From: Terriglobus sp. RCC_193
Lineage (GTDB): Bacteria; Acidobacteriota; Terriglobia; Terriglobales; Acidobacteriaceae
DNA length: 64,000 nucleotides
NCBI RefSeq assembly: GCF_041355105.1
Contig: NZ_JBFUPK010000001.1
Span: 434,001 to 498,000, forward strand
Direction: 5' to 3'
Made by a program: the position numbers and the translations under genes. Below, in pieces: positions 1 through 7,572 of this stretch; positions within the stretch are counted from its first letter, which is position 1, and each line of letters starts with the position of its first letter. The notes beneath the pieces are model-generated. The model saw only the letters and a list, made by a program, of their open reading frames with translations. It made no database searches and was not told the origin of the DNA.

Positions 1-745
1 CGTCCCAGAGGTCCGGTTCCTGCTCGCGCACGACGCGGACGACTTCGAAGGCAAATTCGATGTGGCAGCTCTCGTCGCGGAAGACCCAGTTGGTGCCGGA
101 GGCGAGGCCGTGGAGCAGGCCCTTGCTGCGGAAGAAGTAGACGTATGCGAAGGCCGCGAAGAAGAACAGGCCTTCGATGCAGGCGGCGAAGCAGATGAGG
201 TTCAGCAGGAAGTTGCGGCGGTCGGCCTTGGTTTCCAGGTGATCCAGCTGCTGGATGCTGTCCATCCACTTCATGCAGAAGTCGGCTTTTTTGTGGATGG
301 AGGGGATGTTCTCAACGGCGGCGAAGGCTTCGGCGCGCTCCTCATGGTCCGGTACGTAGTTGTCGAGCAGCGTGAGATAGAACTGCACGTGCACGGCCTC
401 TTCGTAAAGCTGGCGCGAGAGATACAGGCGCGCTTCCGGCGAGTTGATGTGCTTGTAGAGATTGAGCACGAGGTTGTTCGAGACGATCGAGTCGCCGGTG
501 GCGAAGAAGGCGACGAGACGCTTGATGGTGTGGATCTCAGCGGGCGTGATCTTGGCGCGCAGGTCGACGAGGTCGGTGGAGAAATCGACCTCTTCCACGG
601 TCCATGTGTTCTTGATGCCGTCGCGGAACATGTCGTAGAACTGCGGGTATTTCATGGGGCGCAGGGTGAGGCAAAGGCCCGGATCAAGAATGGTTTCGGG
701 GACGGCGACGGATGATCCGTGCGTGATGGCTTCCGTGGTGGACAT
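1..745 (-). CDS. nrdB: Ribonucleoside-diphosphate reductase beta subunit (R2), C-terminus cut by window edge
   Basis: This is the small subunit of class I ribonucleotide reductase, which houses the metal/tyrosyl radical cofactor used by NrdA to make dNTPs. Translating the minus strand from the ATG at 745 gives MSTTEAITHGSSVAVPE, and the frame stays open to the window start (248 codons visible). The R2 ligand set is visible: D in GDSIVSNN, E and H in YEEAVHVQFY, E in CIEGLFFF, and the E-x-x-H of DESCHIEF. Tyr lies four residues after the first ligand His, where the radical Tyr of class Ia R2 proteins sits, so a conventional tyrosyl radical is expected. It lies downstream of nrdA on the same strand, 207 nt away, with a stem-loop and a repeat in the gap. 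Family assignment is firm; the missing C-terminus cannot be judged. Confidence 0.93.
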   Translation of the reverse strand, partial: MSTTEAITHGSSVAVPETILDPGLCLTLRPMKYPQFYDMFRDGIKNTWTVEEVDFSTDLVDLRAKITPAEIHTIKRLVAFFATGDSIVSNNLVLNLYKHINSPEARLYLSRQLYEEAVHVQFYLTLLDNYVPDHEERAEAFAAVENIPSIHKKADFCMKWMDSIQQLDHLETKADRRNFLLNLICFAACIEGLFFFAAFAYVYFFRSKGLLHGLASGTNWVFRDESCHIEFAFEVVRVVREQEPDLWD

Positions 746-871
746 GAGATGGCTCTCCTATTGACTGACTTGGTTCGCGGTTTGTCCGCAAAGATCTGTG
801 GCGCTGCAACGACGAGCGAGCGCAGAGTTGATAGCTTCCGTTCGAATACTTTGAAGCAGGAGAGGAATGCA

Positions 872-907
872 GGTCCTTCGGCTTCGCTGCGCTCCGCTCA
901 GGATGAC
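872..907. repeat. Dispersed intergenic repeat (TCCTTCGGCTTCGCTGCGCTC type)
   Basis: The nrdA-nrdB gap contains a G/C- and CTTCG-rich element ending in CGCTCAGGATGAC. From memory, elements of this wording recur between genes in many Terriglobia genomes. No second copy was noticed in this window, so the repeat status rests on prior knowledge rather than on the sequence here. Confidence 0.4.
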
Positions 908-921
908 GACTTCAAGGGAAG

Positions 922-946
922 GGCGCTCCGCTATGAACGGAGCGCC
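922..946 (-). terminator. Stem-loop directly after nrdA
   Basis: GGCGCTCCG and CGGAGCGCC form a perfect 9-bp stem around a 7-nt loop, starting 6 nt past the nrdA stop codon. No convincing T-run follows in the nrdA direction, so it may be an attenuator or an mRNA-stabilising hairpin rather than a full terminator. It could lower nrdB expression relative to nrdA. Confidence 0.45.
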
Positions 947-952
947 TTTGGA

Positions 953-3418
953 TTACTGGCAGGCTTCGCAGCTCTCCGGGTTTTCGAGAGAGCAGGCGAT
1001 GGCGGCGGAGGCGTCGAGCGGTTGCTGTTCCGGTGTGGGCACCGGGACGTTCTGCAACTGCTGCGACGGCGTGGACGCCATGACGGAGCCCTTCTGCACG
1101 GTGGCCTTAGCAATCTTTGTTGCCGGGCGCGAGCGCAGATAGTAGGTGGTCTTGAGGCCCTTCTTCCAGGCGTGCATGTACATGGAGGAGAGGCGGCCGA
1201 TGTTGGGCGACTCGCTGAAGAGGTTCAGCGACTGCGCCTGGTCGATGTAGGCGTTACGTGCTGCAGCCATGTCGATGAGCGAACGCATGGGGACTTCCCA
1301 GACGGTGCGATAGATGGCCTTGAGCTCGTCCGTGAGTTCTTCAATGTTCTGGACGGAACCCTCGCTCATCTTGAGCTTCATGCGCATCTCTTCATTCCAC
1401 ATGCCGAGTGCTTTGAGCTCGTTGATGAGGTAGCGGTTCACCTGCAGGAACTCGCCGGAGAGAGTTTCGCGCTTGAAGAGGTTGCTGATCTGGGGCTCGA
1501 TGCACTCGTAGCAGCCGACGATGGAAGCGATGGTGGCAGTGGGTGCGATGGCGATGAGCAGCGAGTTGCGCACGCCGGACTTCAGGATGCGCTTACGCAG
1601 AGCCTCCCAACGAGCTTCGTCCGTGGGCTTGACGTTCCAGAGATCGAACTGGAACTGGCCGGATGCGAGGCGGGTTTCGTTGAAGCTGGCGTGGGGGCCG
1701 TTCTTTTCGGCGAGCTCCGTGGTGGCCAGCATGGCGTAGTAGTAAATCTCTTCCTGAATGCGGGTGGACAGCGCCTGTGCTTCGGGCGAGTCGAAGGGAA
1801 GACGCATCTGGAAGAAGACGTCCTGCAGTCCCATGACACCGAGGCCTACGGGGCGCCAGCGGTTGTTGGCCTTGAGCGCCTGCTGAACGGGGTAGAAGTT
1901 GATGTCAATAACACGGTCCAGCATGGGCACGGCGATGCGCACGGTGTTGGCCAGCTTTTCGAAGTCGAAGACGACCTTGCCGTTTTCGTCCATCTTTACG
2001 TGGCGGCCCAGGTTGATGGAACCCAGATTGCAGACCGCAGTTTCGTCCTTGCTGGTGACTTCCGTGATCTCTGTGCAGAGGTTCGAGAGATGGATCACGT
2101 TGCCGGGAGCGCCAGTCTGGTTGTTCTTGATGTTGCAGGCGTCCTTGAAGGTCATCCAGCCGTTGCCGGTTTCGGCGAGCGAACGCATCATGCGTGCGTA
2201 GAGTTCACGCGCCTTTACCTGGCGATGGTAGATCTTGCCTTCTTCCGCCTGCAGGTATGCCTGCTCAAACTCTTCACCGTAGAGGTCGGGGAAGTTGGGC
2301 ACCAGCTTGGGATCGAAGAGGGACCACATGCCGTCCTCGTCCACGCGCTTCATGAAGAGGTCGGGGATCCAGTTGGCGGTGTTCAGGTTGTAGGTACGAC
2401 GGGAGAGATCGCCGGTGTTTTCGCGGAGTTCGAGGAAGCTCTCGATGTCGGCATGCCACGGCTCCAGGTAAACGCAGCATGCGCCCTTGCGCTTGCCGCC
2501 CTGATTGACGGCGGCGACGGAACTGTCCAGCGTGCGCAGCCACGGGATGATGCCGTTGCTGAGGCCGTTGGTGGCGCGGATGAGCGAGCCTTCGCTGCGG
2601 ACGCGGTGGAAGGCGAGGCCGATGCCGCCGGAGAACTTGCTCAGCAGGGCAACATCCTTATAGGAGTCGTAGATGGATTCCAGCGAGTCCTGCGGTGAGT
2701 CGTGCAGGTAGCAGGAGGACATCTGCGGATGCTTGGTGCCGCTGTTGAACAGCGTGGGCGACGACGGCATGTAGTCGTGCGCGGCGATGAGCTGATAGAA
2801 CTCGATGGCTTCGTGCGGTGTGCCGGCGAGACCGCAGGCGACGCGCAGGAAGAAGTGTTGCGGCGTCTCAATGACCTTGCGCGAGAGGGGATCGCGGAGC
2901 AGGTAGCGGTCATACACGGTGCGCAGGCCGAAGTATTCGAAGCGGTCGGAGAAGTTCTCGTCGATGGCGTGGTTGAGCTTGCGCGCGTGGACGGTGACGA
3001 ACTCCGCGACGGCGGGACCGACGACGCCCTGCTGGAATCCGTACTCAATGGACTGCGAGAAAGAGTGCAGGTTCTGCCCGGCGACTTCCTTGAGGATGGT
3101 GGCCAGGAGCAGGCGCGCGGCCAGCTTGGAATACTGCGGCTCTTCCGCGATGAGTGACGCCGCGGTGTCAATGGAGATGGCGTCCAGCTCGCGGGTGGTG
3201 GCACCGTCGTAGAGGCCGCCGATGGTCTTGGAGGCGATACGCATGGCATCGACGTGCGGCAGGCTCTGCGACGAACGCTGCACGGCGCGGACGATCTTGT
3301 TGACGTCCACGGCTTCGAGTGAGCCGTTGCGCTTCTTCACGTGCATGACCGGGGTTTCGTCACGGACGGGGAATCCGGGTGTGATGTCAGAGAGGCTGGT
3401 TTGTGCCGTCGTCGCCAA
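953..3418 (-). CDS. nrdA: Ribonucleoside-diphosphate reductase alpha subunit (class I)
   Basis: This is the catalytic subunit of class I ribonucleotide reductase, 821 residues from a TTG start. The frame stays open upstream, but the TTG at 3418 is preceded by AAGGAG at 6 nt, and upstream residues look non-coding. An N-terminal ATP-cone (about residues 25-110, starting MHVKKRNGSLEAVDVNKI) implies dATP activity control. Catalytic residues are visible: C236 in SSCYLHDS and C463 in AVCNLGSINL as the redox pair, and C448/E450 in NLCTEI as the thiyl and acid residues. The radical-transfer Tyr pair is in GLKTTYYLRSRPA. The C-terminus ends SCEACQ, the CxxC-type tail that re-reduces the active site through thioredoxin or glutaredoxin. 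It sits upstream of nrdB. Confidence 0.95.
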   Translation of the reverse strand: MATTAQTSLSDITPGFPVRDETPVMHVKKRNGSLEAVDVNKIVRAVQRSSQSLPHVDAMRIASKTIGGLYDGATTRELDAISIDTAASLIAEEPQYSKLAARLLLATILKEVAGQNLHSFSQSIEYGFQQGVVGPAVAEFVTVHARKLNHAIDENFSDRFEYFGLRTVYDRYLLRDPLSRKVIETPQHFFLRVACGLAGTPHEAIEFYQLIAAHDYMPSSPTLFNSGTKHPQMSSCYLHDSPQDSLESIYDSYKDVALLSKFSGGIGLAFHRVRSEGSLIRATNGLSNGIIPWLRTLDSSVAAVNQGGKRKGACCVYLEPWHADIESFLELRENTGDLSRRTYNLNTANWIPDLFMKRVDEDGMWSLFDPKLVPNFPDLYGEEFEQAYLQAEEGKIYHRQVKARELYARMMRSLAETGNGWMTFKDACNIKNNQTGAPGNVIHLSNLCTEITEVTSKDETAVCNLGSINLGRHVKMDENGKVVFDFEKLANTVRIAVPMLDRVIDINFYPVQQALKANNRWRPVGLGVMGLQDVFFQMRLPFDSPEAQALSTRIQEEIYYYAMLATTELAEKNGPHASFNETRLASGQFQFDLWNVKPTDEARWEALRKRILKSGVRNSLLIAIAPTATIASIVGCYECIEPQISNLFKRETLSGEFLQVNRYLINELKALGMWNEEMRMKLKMSEGSVQNIEELTDELKAIYRTVWEVPMRSLIDMAAARNAYIDQAQSLNLFSESPNIGRLSSMYMHAWKKGLKTTYYLRSRPATKIAKATVQKGSVMASTPSQQLQNVPVPTPEQQPLDASAAIACSLENPESCEACQ

Positions 3419-3596
3419 TGGGGGCTCCTTGCTTTTGCGCCCGCAGGGGCGCCGTTCTGGGTCGCGTTTTTTGGGGGCCGCGACTCTGTATTCCGTGGGC
3501 GAAAGGGGCTTCCGCCTCCCCTTCCATTTTACGCTTTCTTTTCGCCAGGCGCGCGGCTCGTTGGGCTCACGCGGGTGGCGACACATCTGAAGTAGG

Positions 3597-3643
3597 AACA
3601 CTGTAGCTCGCCCCGGTGGTCGGCGCAAGCACAAGATGTGGGG
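3597..3643 (-). promoter_or_regulatory. Candidate paired NrdR boxes upstream of nrdA
   Basis: The 447-nt stretch 3419-3865 holds no credible gene. About 210 nt before the nrdA start it has CACAAGATGTG (3630-3640), whose CACA/TGTG arms and AT-containing centre resemble an NrdR box (consensus ACACWATATATWGTGT). A partial match, AACACTGTAG, is centred about 31-32 bp away, the usual spacing of paired NrdR boxes. A third related word, GCAGATGTGGGG, follows at 3644. The second box is weak. NrdR is known to repress nrd operons, but no nrdR gene lies in this window. Confidence 0.35.
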
Positions 3644-3812
3644 CAGATGTGGGGAGCTGTCATGGGCACTTGTGGTTTTGAAAAGGTTGCCCGGACAGTC
3701 GCCGAAATTCCACTTTACGCTTGTTGAGGGTGGAAATGGTGGTGGGAAATTGGGATTGCTTTTTTTGGCGATTCCGGGGATGGATTCTGGCGGGATTCTC
3801 ACAGAAATCATT

Positions 3813-3840
3813 CAGGGCACTCCCTTACGAGAGTGCCCTG
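3813..3840 (-). terminator. Stem-loop after the SmpA/BamE-like gene
   Basis: CAGGGCACTC and GAGTGCCCTG form a perfect 10-bp stem with an 8-nt loop, 25 nt past the stop codon of the minus-strand gene at 3866. Only a short T-poor tail follows, so termination may be weak. Confidence 0.5.
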
Positions 3841-3865
3841 CAGCATTTGCGAGGAAGCCGGACTA

Positions 3866-4711
3866 TTACTGTACGTCGCTGACTTTGCCGCCGGTGAAAA
3901 TGACCTTCATATCGGGGTACTTGTAAATCTTCTTTGCGCCAAGGTCGATGATCTGGCTGGGTGCGCCCAGGATCCCGGTGACCTGATCCGGGGTTTGTCC
4001 GAGTCCAATGGTGGGAGCGGCGCTGGCGGGTGCGGCGGTGGGCGCCACAACTGCGTTGCCAACGACTGTGCCGGTGGTTGTGGAAACAGCACAATGCGGT
4101 TCGCACGAGCGGGCAACGGTACCGGAATCATGTGCTCGAACCTGATCGGCGGGATTCAGGGACAGGACGGCTTCGATCAATTTCGAGGCATCTTCCGGGG
4201 CCATATGAGCAAGAGTTCCAGGAGCAAGCTTGAATGCCAGTGTGGTCGAGTAACGCTTGGAAGTGCGGTATTGGCCATATCCACTGCCGAAGGTGGCCAG
4301 AACCGCATCGGTCGTCAGAATGGTGACCTTCAGCGTATCTTCTTTGGAGTCAGCGCTGTCGTTGATCTTGGTGATGTACACCTTCTGCCCGGGCTGCAGG
4401 ATCTGAAGATTCGAACTCTTGAGGAAGCCGAGGCCCTTTGACCGCTGTTTCACCTGTCCATCCACCACCGGATTCTCAAACGTGATCATGGTGGGGTAGG
4501 GTTCGGCGTTGATGCCATCGGCCTCAATCGTCAATACAGTTCCAGGATTCGCAACGACTCCCTGTGAGTTGATCTCGGAGATGCGGTATTTCTGCTTCAG
4601 GGCTGAGACAAGTGTGTCTTGTCCAAAGGAAGCAGGCGCCAGGGTAAGCGCGAGTGTCAGAACTGAGAGAATTTTTCCGCAAGTGACTTTATTGACGTAC
4701 GACTGGTACAT
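3866..4711 (-). CDS. Secreted protein with C-terminal SmpA/BamE-like domain
   Basis: The product is 281 residues with a signal peptide (about residues 1-30, ending TLAPASFGQ), so it is probably periplasmic or envelope-located. The middle part is beta-rich with charged motifs and no family I recognise. The last ~45 residues (GLGQTPDQVTGILGAPSQ, then KKIYKYPDMKVIFTGGKV) resemble the small SmpA/OmlA-type fold, in which a G-x-T-x-x-Q-V helix precedes a short beta hairpin. A Pro/Ala/Thr linker separates the two parts. GGAG lies 10 nt before the ATG. It is divergent from the lytic transglycosylase gene, so an envelope role is plausible. Function is unknown. Confidence 0.7.
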   Translation of the reverse strand: MYQSYVNKVTCGKILSVLTLALTLAPASFGQDTLVSALKQKYRISEINSQGVVANPGTVLTIEADGINAEPYPTMITFENPVVDGQVKQRSKGLGFLKSSNLQILQPGQKVYITKINDSADSKEDTLKVTILTTDAVLATFGSGYGQYRTSKRYSTTLAFKLAPGTLAHMAPEDASKLIEAVLSLNPADQVRAHDSGTVARSCEPHCAVSTTTGTVVGNAVVAPTAAPASAAPTIGLGQTPDQVTGILGAPSQIIDLGAKKIYKYPDMKVIFTGGKVSDVQ

Positions 4712-4982
4712 GGGGGTGGTACTCCTGCCAGCAATTTTGGATGTTGTTGAGTGGTCAAAAACTCCCTCACTGTATCAAAGGCCCTGTAACTGGGCATGTT
4801 CCTGATATTGTGTGACGCAAAATGGCGAATCGGGATATGGGGATGGAAGCGCCGTAGACGTAAGGCGATGAACGCTGACGGAGACCACAAGAGGGGTGGC
4901 TTGCGGGGTCGTTACCTTGCTTGGTTCGTCCAAATTGTGTGAGCAGAGGCTCGAAGAGGCTTCTGCATCCTAGAGTGGTAAC

Positions 4983-7352
4983 GTGAGGGTTTTCTTCCGA
5001 TCCGGTTCTGCTTTGGCCGCTGTTGCGGTTTTGTCTTTGCCTTTGGTGCTTGCTGGTACGGTTGGCGCCGTAGCACAGAAGAAAAAGGCGACGCATACCA
5101 CTGCCTCCTCGACGCATAGCACGGCGAAGAGCAGTTCTACTGCGAAGACTGCCAAGAGCAAGTCCACGACGACACATGGAAAGAGCAGTAAAGCTGCCGC
5201 GACCCACGCGCTGAAGAAGGGCACGCACGCGAAGACGACACGCATGGTTTCCGAACCGACAGTGCAGTCGAAGACGCTTCATACAGCCTTTGTTGAAAGC
5301 TCGACGCTGCGACCGATGGCGCAGCAACTGGCGGCGGGGCGTTCCAGCGCAGCGTTTGCGGGGGTGCAGAGCTATGCGTCCGCGCATCCGGGTGAGGGTG
5401 CTGCCGCAGCTTACCTGGCGATGGGTCATGCGTATGCCGTGGATCGCCGCTATGGCGATGCCGTGAGCGCCTATAAGCAGGCGTCGACGCAGGGAAGTGC
5501 GCTGCGTGATTATGCTGATTACCTGGCGGCGCAGGCAGCGCTGAACAATCATGATGCGTCTACGGCGATTACTCTGCTGACCAACTTTGCACAGAAGTAT
5601 CCGGCGAGCATCTTTGTGCCGAGTACGCCGGTGACACTGGCGAATGCCTATCTCTTAAATAACGATGCGAATAGCGCGCTGCGGACGCTGGCCATCCTGA
5701 TGGGTCAGTCGAAGTCGCAGAGTGCGGACTATCTGATTACCGAGGCGAAGGCCCACCAGATGGCGGGCGATGTGGCCGCTGCGGTGTCGATCTATCGGCA
5801 GATATTTGTGCGGTTGCCGTTTTCTCCTGAGGCGCAGCAGTCGCGCGTGGCATTGCAATCGTTGAATGCAGGGCCTACCGCAGGGGAACGCAAGCTGCAT
5901 GCCGATGCGCTGTTCAATGCGAAGCGCTATGGTGAGGCGGGCGCGGAGTATGACGCTATTAAGAATGATGCATCGCTGTCGCAGGCGGACCGCGATGCGC
6001 TGGATATTTATGGTGCTGTTTGCGATCTGAAGTTGAAGCATCTTTCGCGGCGTGATGCGGAGAAGTTGCCGGACACGGGCGATGACAGTGCCGCGCTGAA
6101 GCTCTATATTCTGGCGGAAATTTCACGTAACGAAGGCGATACCGCAGGCCACACATCCATCCTGCAGCAGATGGAGCAGCGCTTTCCGAAGAGCCGCTGG
6201 CTGGAAGAGGCGCTGTATTCCGGCGGCAATATGTATCTGATCAAACGCGACTCGACACAGGCGATTGCGCATTATGGGAAGTTGTTTGAGATGTTCCCGA
6301 ACAGCACCTATGCGCCGAGTGTGCATTGGCGGTCGGCGTGGTTGAACTATCGTCTGCGGAATTATTCCGAGGCCGCCCGGCTGATGGAAGAACAGATTAT
6401 GCGCTTCCCGCTGGGGCCGGAGGTGCCTACGGCGCTTTATTGGCGCGGCCGGCTGTATCGGGACGTGGAGAAGAATTCGGGGCAAGCCGCGAACTACTTC
6501 AGTGTGCTCTCGAACACGTATCGCAACTACTATTATGCGAACCTGGCGCGGCAGCAATTGCAGCAGATGGGAACGCAGACGCAGGCGGCTCCTGCGGACG
6601 CGCTGGGTTATGTGAAGACGCCGCCCGCTCCGACGCTGGTGGCCGCGCTGCCGGAGAACGATCCGCATCTGATCAAGGCCAGGTTGCTGGCGAATGCGGC
6701 GCTGAACGAATATATCGGGCCGGAGATTCAGGCGAGCGGTACGGCGTCGCAGTGGGGCGCGCTGGCGGAAGCTGAGATTTACTCCAGCTATGGCGAGAAC
6801 GTGCGTGCGTTGCAGGCGGTGAAGCGTAGCGGTTCCGGTTTGTACACACTGCCGGTGAGCGAAGTGCCGAGTGCGTATTGGACGCTGCTGTTTCCGCGTC
6901 CCTACTGGGGCGACCTGACGACGAACGCTGAGGCACAAGGGCTTGATCCTTATTTAGTGGCTTCGCTGATCCGGCAGGAGAGCGAGTTCAATCCGGGCGC
7001 GATCTCGCGCGCGAATGCGATGGGGCTGATGCAGTTGTTGCCGGGCGTTGGCAAGCAGGAGGCGAAGCGTGCAGGCATGAAGAAGTTCACTGCGCCGATG
7101 CTGCTGAATCCGTCGATCAATCTGAAGCTGGGCACGATGAATCTGCGCGAGGTGCTGGGCCGGTGGAACAATACGCCGGAGTATGCGCTGGCTGCGTATA
7201 ACGCTGGCGATGTGCCGGTACGGAACTGGGTGGGTGAGGGAAATTACAAGGACCTGCCCGAGTTTGTGGAATCGATTCCGTACACCGAGACGCGTGAGTA
7301 TGTGCAGAGTATTCTGCGCAATCGTGAGATGTACCGCCAGCTTTATCGGTAG
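4983..7352 (+). CDS. Soluble lytic murein transglycosylase (Slt-type) with TPR region
   Basis: This is a 789-residue periplasmic enzyme predicted to cleave peptidoglycan glycan strands to 1,6-anhydro products. The GTG start gives a clear signal peptide (ALAAVAVLSLPLVLAGTVGA); its ribosome-binding site is poor. Residues ~32-90 are a Lys/Thr/Ser/Ala-rich low-complexity spacer. The long middle section has TPR-like helical repeats, as in the Slt superhelix. The C-terminal ~150 residues are the SLT domain: catalytic Glu in LIRQESEFNPGAIS, then ANAMGLMQLLPGVGKQ and EYALAAYNAGDVPVRNW. It stands alone and is followed by a strong hairpin at 7383. Confidence 0.9.
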   Translation: MRVFFRSGSALAAVAVLSLPLVLAGTVGAVAQKKKATHTTASSTHSTAKSSSTAKTAKSKSTTTHGKSSKAAATHALKKGTHAKTTRMVSEPTVQSKTLHTAFVESSTLRPMAQQLAAGRSSAAFAGVQSYASAHPGEGAAAAYLAMGHAYAVDRRYGDAVSAYKQASTQGSALRDYADYLAAQAALNNHDASTAITLLTNFAQKYPASIFVPSTPVTLANAYLLNNDANSALRTLAILMGQSKSQSADYLITEAKAHQMAGDVAAAVSIYRQIFVRLPFSPEAQQSRVALQSLNAGPTAGERKLHADALFNAKRYGEAGAEYDAIKNDASLSQADRDALDIYGAVCDLKLKHLSRRDAEKLPDTGDDSAALKLYILAEISRNEGDTAGHTSILQQMEQRFPKSRWLEEALYSGGNMYLIKRDSTQAIAHYGKLFEMFPNSTYAPSVHWRSAWLNYRLRNYSEAARLMEEQIMRFPLGPEVPTALYWRGRLYRDVEKNSGQAANYFSVLSNTYRNYYYANLARQQLQQMGTQTQAAPADALGYVKTPPAPTLVAALPENDPHLIKARLLANAALNEYIGPEIQASGTASQWGALAEAEIYSSYGENVRALQAVKRSGSGLYTLPVSEVPSAYWTLLFPRPYWGDLTTNAEAQGLDPYLVASLIRQESEFNPGAISRANAMGLMQLLPGVGKQEAKRAGMKKFTAPMLLNPSINLKLGTMNLREVLGRWNNTPEYALAAYNAGDVPVRNWVGEGNYKDLPEFVESIPYTETREYVQSILRNREMYRQLYR

Positions 7353-7382
7353 CGTTTCCGAAAGGTGTAGGACAGGTCTGAG

Positions 7383-7412
7383 GGTTGCTGAAACGTTTCA
7401 GCAACCTTTTTT
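7383..7412 (+). terminator. Terminator of the transglycosylase gene, also a LacI-type palindrome
   Basis: A perfect 24-bp palindrome centred on TGAAACGTTTCA (7383-7406) is followed by six T residues, the form of an intrinsic terminator 30 nt past the stop at 7352. Its core also matches the GAAACGTTTC style of LacI-family operators, and it lies about 50 bp upstream of the TonB receptor's predicted promoter. It could serve both purposes. Confidence 0.6.
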
Positions 7413-7455
7413 GCCACAAATGGCGAAAAAGTGACAGATTTCTGCACTCGACCTG

Positions 7456-7484
7456 TTGCAAAGCTTTCCGAAAATCTGTTTATA
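7456..7484 (+). promoter_or_regulatory. Candidate sigma-70 promoter for the TonB receptor
   Basis: TTGCAA (7456-7461) and TTTATA (7479-7484) are separated by 17 bp in the gap before the receptor gene. The match to -35/-10 consensus is moderate. The predicted start point near 7491 leaves a leader of about 80 nt containing two palindromes. Confidence 0.4.
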
Positions 7485-7516
7485 TTCCGTGGTCCAACCA
7501 TCATGCCTGTAAACGG

Positions 7517-7558
7517 TTCCGAATTCGGAATCCTTTCCATGATGGGAAGCGCTTCCCA
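7517..7558 (+). promoter_or_regulatory. Two operator-like palindromes in the TonB receptor leader
   Basis: TTCCGAATTCGGAA (7517-7530) and TGGGAAGCGCTTCCCA (7543-7558) are perfect palindromes. The second has the AAGCGCTT centre typical of LacI/GalR-family operators and abuts the ribosome-binding site AGGAGA, so a bound repressor or an RNA hairpin there would block expression. Sugar-responsive control of the receptor is an inference; no LacI-family gene is present in the window. Confidence 0.5.
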
Positions 7559-7572
7559 GGAGAAGAACCCTT

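Noticed and set aside
719-2698. Long plus-strand open frame of 659 codons opposite nrdA
   Set aside because: It is a high-GC antisense shadow of the well-supported nrdA coding sequence and shows no recognisable domain.
3419-3811. N-terminal extension of the NrdA frame up to an ATG at 3811
   Set aside because: The extra ~130 residues are Pro/Arg-rich and unlike any R1 protein, while the TTG at 3418 has an ideal ribosome-binding site.
3636-3926. Plus-strand 96-codon frame before the SmpA/BamE-like gene
   Set aside because: It runs through a terminator hairpin into the antisense of a real gene and has no ribosome-binding site.
4767-5552. Minus-strand Arg-rich 261-codon frame
   Set aside because: It is antisense to the lytic transglycosylase gene; its Arg/Cys-rich composition is typical of a shadow frame.
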